From contig RSEF01000003.1 in NCBI GenBank assembly GCA_003993805.1, forward strand, positions 60,855,759-60,919,758: a DNA stretch of 64,000 nucleotides. The letters are read 5' to 3'. Shown here piece by piece: positions 58,301 to 64,000 of the stretch. The DNA is from Himantopus leucocephalus. Its lineage: Eukaryota; Chordata; Aves; Charadriiformes; Recurvirostridae. A program made the position numbers and the translations under genes. The notes under the pieces are model-generated. The model was not told where the DNA came from and ran no database searches. It worked only from the letters and a program-made list of their open reading frames with translations. The stretch's first letter is position 1. Every line of letters begins with the position of its first letter.

Positions 58301-61300
58301 AATTATCAAATTTCATTTTAATTTGATGGAAAAAGTGACTGGTGTAAGAGAATGTGAAACTGGATACCAATTAAGAAAGAACAAACAAACAAACCACTAG
58401 CTTTTTTATAAACTCAAGTAGAGAATTTCTAGGTATTCAACAGAAAGGCATTATAGTCTTCAGATGACTTCAGTAGTACATAAATGAGAGTGGGTACAGT
58501 GTTAATGGTGTGCGAAGTATTGCATGCTAAAGTTGAATTGCTCAGAGGAATGTATTTTCTTCTTCTTGGTGTGGAATTGACACAAAAGAGGAATGCAAGT
58601 GAACTGGAATGAATGCAATCCAGAGTTACCAGTCTCTTCTTTGCTATCCACAGGTACACAGATGAAGAGTCTAGAGTATACCTGCTTGATAGGGGTAATA
58701 CCAGGGAGAAGGAGGCCCAGAAGGAGAGAGGATCAGAAAAAGGGAGGACAGAGGGAGAAAGGGAATGGGAGGAACAGGAAACTTTAGATTTTTTCGTTGA
58801 TAAAGAGACTGGGAAAGAAAAGTTTAATGACTCTGAAGGGGAGGACACAGAGGAGACAGAGGATTACAGACAGTTCAGAAAGTCTGTCCTGGCAGATCAG
58901 GGTAAAAATTTTCCTACTGCATCTCATCGGAATGCTGAGGAGGAAGGAACCAAATACAAATCTAAAATATCAATCAAGGGCAATAGAGAGAGCGATGGAT
59001 TTAGAGATGAGAAAAGTTATAAGCTTAAAGAGACTGGCTATGTAGTGGAAAGGCCTAGTGCAACAAAAGATAAGCACAAGGAAGAAGACAAGAGTTCTGA
59101 GAGACTAATGATGAAGAAAGAAACTCAGTCACCTGAGCAGGTAAAGTCTGAAAAGCTCAAAGAACTCTTTGATTACAGTCCCCCTCTACACAAGAATCTG
59201 GATGCGAGAGAAAAGTCCACCTTCAGAGAGGAGAGCCCACTTAGGATCAAAATGATAGCCAGTGACTCCCATCGTCCTGAAGTTAAACTCAAAATGGCAC
59301 CGGTACCTCTTGATGATTCCAATAGGTAAATTATTCCACTTTTACAGTGTGGTTCTCCACCTGCCTGCAGTGTCATTCATCTTTATTTAAACTAGTGGTT
59401 TCTTTTTGTGTGTCTTTTTTTGTTGTTGATGCATTTTAGACCTGCTTCCTTGACTAAAGACAGGCTGCTTGCTAGCACACTTGTCCATTCCGTCAAGAAG
59501 GAGCAAGAGTTCCGATCCATCTTTGACCACATTAAGTTGCCACAGGCCAGCAAAAGCACGTCAGAGTCATTTATTCAGCACATTGTGTCCTTGGTTCATC
59601 ATGTCAAAGGTATGTATTCAGTTTATTGTACGGAATACACATCTGACAACTTCATTTAAGCCTGTTTGCTTCTCTAGTACAGGAAGATTTCAGCCCTCTT
59701 AATGTTGATTTAGTCAGTCTTTCTTCCTTTTGAGGTGTGCATAAAAATAATTAGAAAAATAATAGCCACAGAAGCTAGAATGAGAAAACCCCCCAAGCAA
59801 TGTGGAGCATAGTAACAGTTATACTATGTTTCTGGATAAATTTTTGAGCCTAAGTATGATATATGCTTTAATTTTTCAATGTAGTTTAAACATACTACAT
59901 TGGTCAATCTTTTCTTATTTAGTTTTATTTTAATGGCTCTAACATACAATTTTATATTAAGTGATGCAGTGTGGGTTGACAGGTGTCCTTTGCACTGTAA
60001 ATACAACGGCATTCCTTCTGGAGTACCCCAGAGCTCATTTCCAGGTTCTTATTAGAAGAGGGATTTTTTTTTTTTTGTCTCAAAATAAGAAGTTTTAAGA
60101 AAAATTGTGTTCTAAATGATAATAAATACACTGTGATATGGGATTTTTCTTCTATTTGACAGTATTGTAGTGCTGGAGCCAGGAATTTCACTTACAGGAA
60201 CTTGGCAGTGGCTAAATAACCCTCCATTAAATTAATTATACACTAGTTAGTTTCTGGATTAACAGTAGTGGCTGTTGCTTACTATAAACACCCCAAAAAC
60301 CAACCAACAAGCAAAAAAACCCTGCAAATAAAAAACCACCAAAACACAAACCCAAACCATCAAAGTAGATGTATTTCATTTAGGTCACATGTCCTGTCAA
60401 AGTTTTCTGATTGGAAAAATAGATTATTGCTTAAAATCCTGTGAAGCTATCTGGCGAGTTCTTCAAATGCTTTTTTTTCGTAGCATTTACTTTATTTCAC
60501 TGGGCTGTTGTGGTCTTCTTGTGCTTAATTTACTGAGATAATACGGAAGAATTTGCTCGTAAAAATAATGTTGCTGTATCGTTTTACAAAGGGGGAATGT
60601 GGAAATGCTTAATTAGGTGACCAATTTCAGTGTATCTGTCTGTAAGCATTGTTTTTTAAGATGCTTTAGCTTCTAAAACTGCAAAGAATTGCGTGCTAGA
60701 AGTATGTGCTAAGGTTCCCTTAAAAGTCATATTTTGTTGGCAAAATTCAGATTAGGCCAAATAATTTCCTGCATTTTGAATTACTTATAAAGAAGGAAGT
60801 AATAGCCAACAATAATAGATTATGATAACGTATTAGATTAAAAAAAAAATCTTATTGGGACAACTGTTTAGAGTATAATGATCTTTGTTGTTAAAGTATC
60901 TATTTTATTGATATGCAAAGAGATTTAAGGCTCCATCCAATGAGAGCTTCTGTAAGTTTTTGTTTATATGGTACACATGTAGGCTGTAGGTGAAATAATA
61001 TTCCTGAAACTCTCACATGTTGATCACAGAATAGACTGTTTTTCTGTAAACTTTTGTATGTTAAACAAGTACCTGGTAAATGTAACAGCTTAGCAGCCTA
61101 TCTGGTCAAGTTATTAGAATATGTACAGTTATAGTTGTTTATGAAAGCAGAACCTCTCTTTAAGTGTCACATTTACTGTGGTCTGTGATCAGATTTTATA
61201 ACTTTTGACAAATTGAAGTTATGTTCATTATTGGTGTGATGCGACCAGTCTGAACAGCTCTTTATTAATGTAGAGCTGAAAATGCCCAGTGATGTTTTCT

Positions 61301-63480
61301 TTTTCATTGTAACTAGGTCCTGGAATGTGTTTTGAAATGGCAAAATCCATGTTACAAAAGTAAAATAGCTGTTGAAAGATACAGATGCCAAACAGGCAAA
61401 GTTGAACCTTCTGTCTTCCTGGCAAAAATGGCATAAAAACAGAGTTGCTAGCTCAAATTCCTGTGTTTGATGGAATTATGATTGAGGCACTACCCTTGTA
61501 GTGGCCGTTTCAAGTTTTAATGGTTGGTTATGAGACAAATACTGGATGCCGGGCGGTAAGTTGATACAGATGTATGTTGACCTGTTAAGCAGATAGCTTG
61601 CTTCATATGTAACATTTCATAGCTCATGACTTTATGTATTTCTATATTACATTTAAACACATTTGTTGAGCTGGTTTAAAAATTGAGTTTTGCTGTTGCT
61701 AATTTAACTGTCTCTGAAAGAAAGAGAAAATTTGTCAGAGAAGTTGTCAAGTTTGCCAAGATGCCAGATGCTTAAATGAATTTATTTATATATAGGTGTG
61801 TTAATTGTCTTGGATTGTTTATCATCACAACTTCAAATCAAGAAATTGTATTCCTTTAAGAAATGACTTGTTAGGTCATTCATATAGTTACTGAAGCATA
61901 CATTACTTAAGTGTTTTCACTGAATTAACTCTTATTTTAAATTAAAGATGAGATGAATAGTAAAATGTGCTTATTGTGAGTATTCATGACTCAAAGTAAC
62001 TTTACTTTCTCTTACGGGCAAAGTATAAAATAACTGTTAAGAAATTGCTCCTTTCTCTTTCATTAGAGGAAAATGTAATTGAAAATGAGCAAGTCCAATC
62101 AGTAAATGTTGCTTGAATTAGATGTAATACAGTCATGGCATAGTTATAAGTAGACTTGCAGTGATGCTGTGCACTGTTACTTACTTTGGGTTACAGAATG
62201 TGTAAAAGTAGGGAAAACACCACATTTGCTTGTCCTGATAGATTTACTGAAAATACTGTGTTTTTTGCCTGCTACTTGCCTTTCTGTCAGGAGTAAAATA
62301 CCTGTCAGTTGAGTTAAACTAACGAAACAGTGTTTTTCTATTGTAACCAACAGAGCAATACTTCAAGTCAGCTGGAATGACCCTAAATGAGAGGTTCACC
62401 GCATATCAAAAAGCTACTGAAGAACACTGCACCCGGCAAAAGAGCCCAGAAATACATAGGTATATGTTAACTGCATATGTAGATGCTTTGTTTTTCAAAT
62501 AATGTCTGCTAATATTTCTTTTGAGAACCCAAAATATTTTTTTCTGATCTGTATGGAGTAATCTGTCAATTTCTGTGTAAATACAAAACACCAAAAAAAC
62601 CCCACCAAAACCCTGTTCTGTAAAAGAGAACTCATCTGAGCCAAGTCTGGCTTCATCTGTGGTTTTGTAGGAGATGTCTTCTCTACCTTTGTATCTCATT
62701 TGGGATATATTTACTTTTCTCACATGCAGTGCTCAAATATTGAGGGGCATATGTCTTGAAGATGAAAAGAAGCCCTGTACATGCATCTTTATTCTTCAGA
62801 GTGAAATGTTCCATCTCATACTACTTTAGTTTTTGTGTGTGTTAATTTACAGCAGTTTTTTCAAAAGTCTGAGAGGCTGAAAGGTAAGAAGGTAGGCATG
62901 CAGATGTAGTTTCTGATCATGTGCTATAATTTTATGATGCAGTGTACTATATTTGTATTGCATGTGAGGATATGTTCTCTCCATATTCAGTATCCACCTT
63001 TGTAAGTTTTCTTAACAGTTAAGTATTTTTTACTTTACAGTATCGATCATAGTGTTGATGATTTCTTGGGGGGTGGATTTTCAACTGGCTACATATATTG
63101 ATCTTTTGAAATAACTTATTAAACGTTTTTGTATCTTCAAAGCTGTACTTAAAATGTGAATAATCAAACTACCTGTTTTCTGTATTTGTGTTTTTAGCAT
63201 ACTTCACACAGAACAAAACCAAGGTTTTTAATTTTTAGTCTGCTTTTGTATTAAGATGGTGGGGCTTTGTATGCAAAAAGTTTTGTTCTACTGCAAAAAT
63301 GCTGCCTTTCTCAGTTTTCTGTTGAAAAGAAATGTCTAAGGCCTTTAACAGTCACATACACATATGGCAAGACACTGCTTTTATTTTGCATTTAGGAGGA
63401 TTGACATCTCTCCAAGTACCCTGAGGAAGCATACCCGTTTATCAGGTGAAGAGAGAGTCTTTAAAGAAGAAAGTCAAAAA
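55274..63480 (+). CDS. BCLAF1: BCLAF1 (Bcl-2-associated transcription factor 1), first 681 codons; 3' end outside window
   Basis: Six coding exons join without a break: 55274-55377, 56255-57160, 58654-59325, 59440-59609, 62354-62459 and 63396-63480. All have GT-AG borders and consistent phases. The product starts [18 protein letters not shown], followed by an RS-rich domain, then Gly/Arg/Tyr-rich [16 protein letters not shown] at about residue 70, further RS repeats and a Ser/Pro-rich region. Acidic and Lys-rich sequence follows, then the BCLAF1/THRAP3 signature ([37 protein letters not shown]). Human BCLAF1 has 920 residues, so about a quarter is missing to the right. It is a nuclear RNA-binding protein linked to splicing, mRNA processing, DNA-damage response and apoptosis. 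The paralogue THRAP3 is excluded by the MGRSNSRS start and by [11 protein letters not shown]...DDSNRPAS. Confidence 0.97.
56255..57160 (+). CDS. BCLAF1: BCLAF1 second coding exon (RS, RGG-like and Ser/Pro-rich)
   Basis: 906 nt, acceptor ctctttaattttag, donor AAAAG|gtaaga. It contains [20 protein letters not shown], the [19 protein letters not shown] segment, RS repeats and [20 protein letters not shown]. It is nearly identical to mammalian BCLAF1 in the first 130 residues and diverges more after SKRRASLEK. Confidence 0.97.
58654..59325 (+). CDS. BCLAF1: BCLAF1 third coding exon (acidic/Lys-rich)
   Basis: 672 nt, acceptor tttgctatccacag, donor AATAG|gtaaat. It contains [38 protein letters not shown] and [20 protein letters not shown]. 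In mammals this exon is subject to alternative 5' use; I see no second acceptor here that I would trust. Confidence 0.96.
59440..59609 (+). CDS. BCLAF1: BCLAF1 fourth coding exon
   Basis: 170 nt, acceptor ttgatgcattttag, donor AAAG|gtatgt. It encodes [20 protein letters not shown] and [15 protein letters not shown], the region conserved with THRAP3. Confidence 0.96.
62354..62459 (+). CDS. BCLAF1: BCLAF1 fifth coding exon
   Basis: 106 nt, acceptor attgtaaccaacag, donor ATAG|gtatat. It encodes [20 protein letters not shown] and [15 protein letters not shown]. Confidence 0.95.
63396..63480 (+). CDS. BCLAF1: BCLAF1 sixth coding exon
   Basis: 85 nt, acceptor ttattttgcatttag, donor CAAAAA|gtaggt. 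It encodes [20 protein letters not shown] and RVFKEESQK. The remaining exons lie beyond the window. Confidence 0.93.
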
Positions 63481-64000
63481 GTAGGTTCTAAGTAAATGTC
63501 CTATCTATATTTCTAAACTTAATTTATTGTGTTTCCCTTTAAATCTCAACTTCAACTTTGTGTATAAAAATACAACAATAATTTGTATTTATTGTATTTG
63601 GCATACTTGCATTTAGAGCAGGTGGTTTTTTTCCCTTTGAGTAAAACATGTTACCAAGAAGCCAATTTATGTAGCATGATTTTGCTATATTGATAACATC
63701 GCATCTAAGGTCAAGTTTTCTCGCACCCTTCCTTTCTTCTTGGACATTTCTTTACCAATTTTGTTGCACTAAGGTGCCCAAGGACAAAGAATAGAAGGTG
63801 GGGGTTCGGGGGAAGGTACTCAAGTGGTCAGTGAGTAGTATGGTTGAATTACAAAGGTACTTGTGTTCTGTTAAAAACAATTCACCGGAAGAGAGACTTT
63901 AACATCCTTCTAAACTGTGGATTATGGTCTGTCTGCGTCAAAATATAGATATCCCATTGGCTTGACGGGAATGCTTGTTTGAAACTGAAATTCTTAGCTG
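63481..64000 (+). other. BCLAF1: BCLAF1 intron, runs off the right edge
   Basis: No exon is visible before the window ends. Confidence 0.6.

Larger units (their letters stand above)
57161..62353 (+). other. BCLAF1: BCLAF1 introns within the coding region
   Basis: The stretches 57161-58653, 59326-59439 and 59610-62353 (and also 55378-56254 and 62460-63395 outside this span) show no further coding exon. They are AT-rich, with an A/C-rich low-complexity tract at about 60290-60360. Confidence 0.6.

Noticed and set aside
58429..58848. 139-codon - strand frame opposite BCLAF1
   Set aside because: Mirror of the Glu/Lys/Arg-rich BCLAF1 exon; Ser-rich by complement, with no family match.
55274..63480. 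Assignment to THRAP3 instead of BCLAF1
   Set aside because: The two share a family signature, but the N-terminus and the middle exons match BCLAF1 residue by residue and differ from THRAP3.
1..64000. CRISPR arrays, bacterial operons, tRNA or rRNA genes
   Set aside because: None seen. The window is ordinary vertebrate nuclear DNA, and the repeats found are CR1, microsatellites and short palindromes.

Overview
The window is vertebrate nuclear DNA, almost certainly from a bird. It has AT-rich, intron-rich sequence with GT-AG exons, several CR1 LINE 3' ends with the avian-type tail (CCTTCCAACCT...ATTCTATGATT), one CpG-island promoter, and two readily recognised vertebrate genes, MAP7 and BCLAF1. 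The sequence is a short-read draft: there is a 100-N gap, several single-N joins inside homopolymers, and a remnant identical to the start of the Illumina TruSeq adapter.

Layout. (1) Positions 1-10.5 kb, + strand: the last three coding exons and 3'UTR of MAP7 (ensconsin, a microtubule-associated kinesin-1 cofactor). (2) Positions 12.9-39.6 kb, - strand: a complete or nearly complete multi-exon gene for a Vac8-like armadillo-repeat protein. I assembled it exon by exon: 14 coding exons, about 588 residues, close to the 578 residues of yeast Vac8. It starts MGQLCGRC, a myristoylation/palmitoylation-type N-terminus, and ends with a short coiled-coil-like tail and a stop at 13334-13336. It lies tail to tail with MAP7. 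(3) Positions 39.6-45.5 kb: intergenic or upstream sequence with no gene seen. (4) Positions 45.5-47.2 kb: a GC-rich CpG-island promoter with paired YY1-type motifs and an ETS-type site, broken by poly-C/N artefacts. It is the presumed promoter and first exon of BCLAF1. (5) Positions 53.1-63.5 kb, + strand: one probable non-coding exon and six coding exons of BCLAF1 (RS-rich splicing and transcription factor, 681 codons present), running off the right edge.

The order MAP7 / BCLAF1 on the same strand agrees with the MAP7-BCLAF1 neighbourhood I know from human 6q23. The Vac8-like gene between them is the unexpected content, because I know of no mammalian gene of this type at that position. Each of four successive exons encodes one ARM repeat with the same 1-1 phase. 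One small exon lies against an assembly join at 24157, and its reading phase does not fit the next exon, which leaves one unresolved point in the gene model. The three genes share no obvious pathway (microtubules, membrane-anchored ARM scaffold, RNA processing). They are neighbours rather than an operon-like system.
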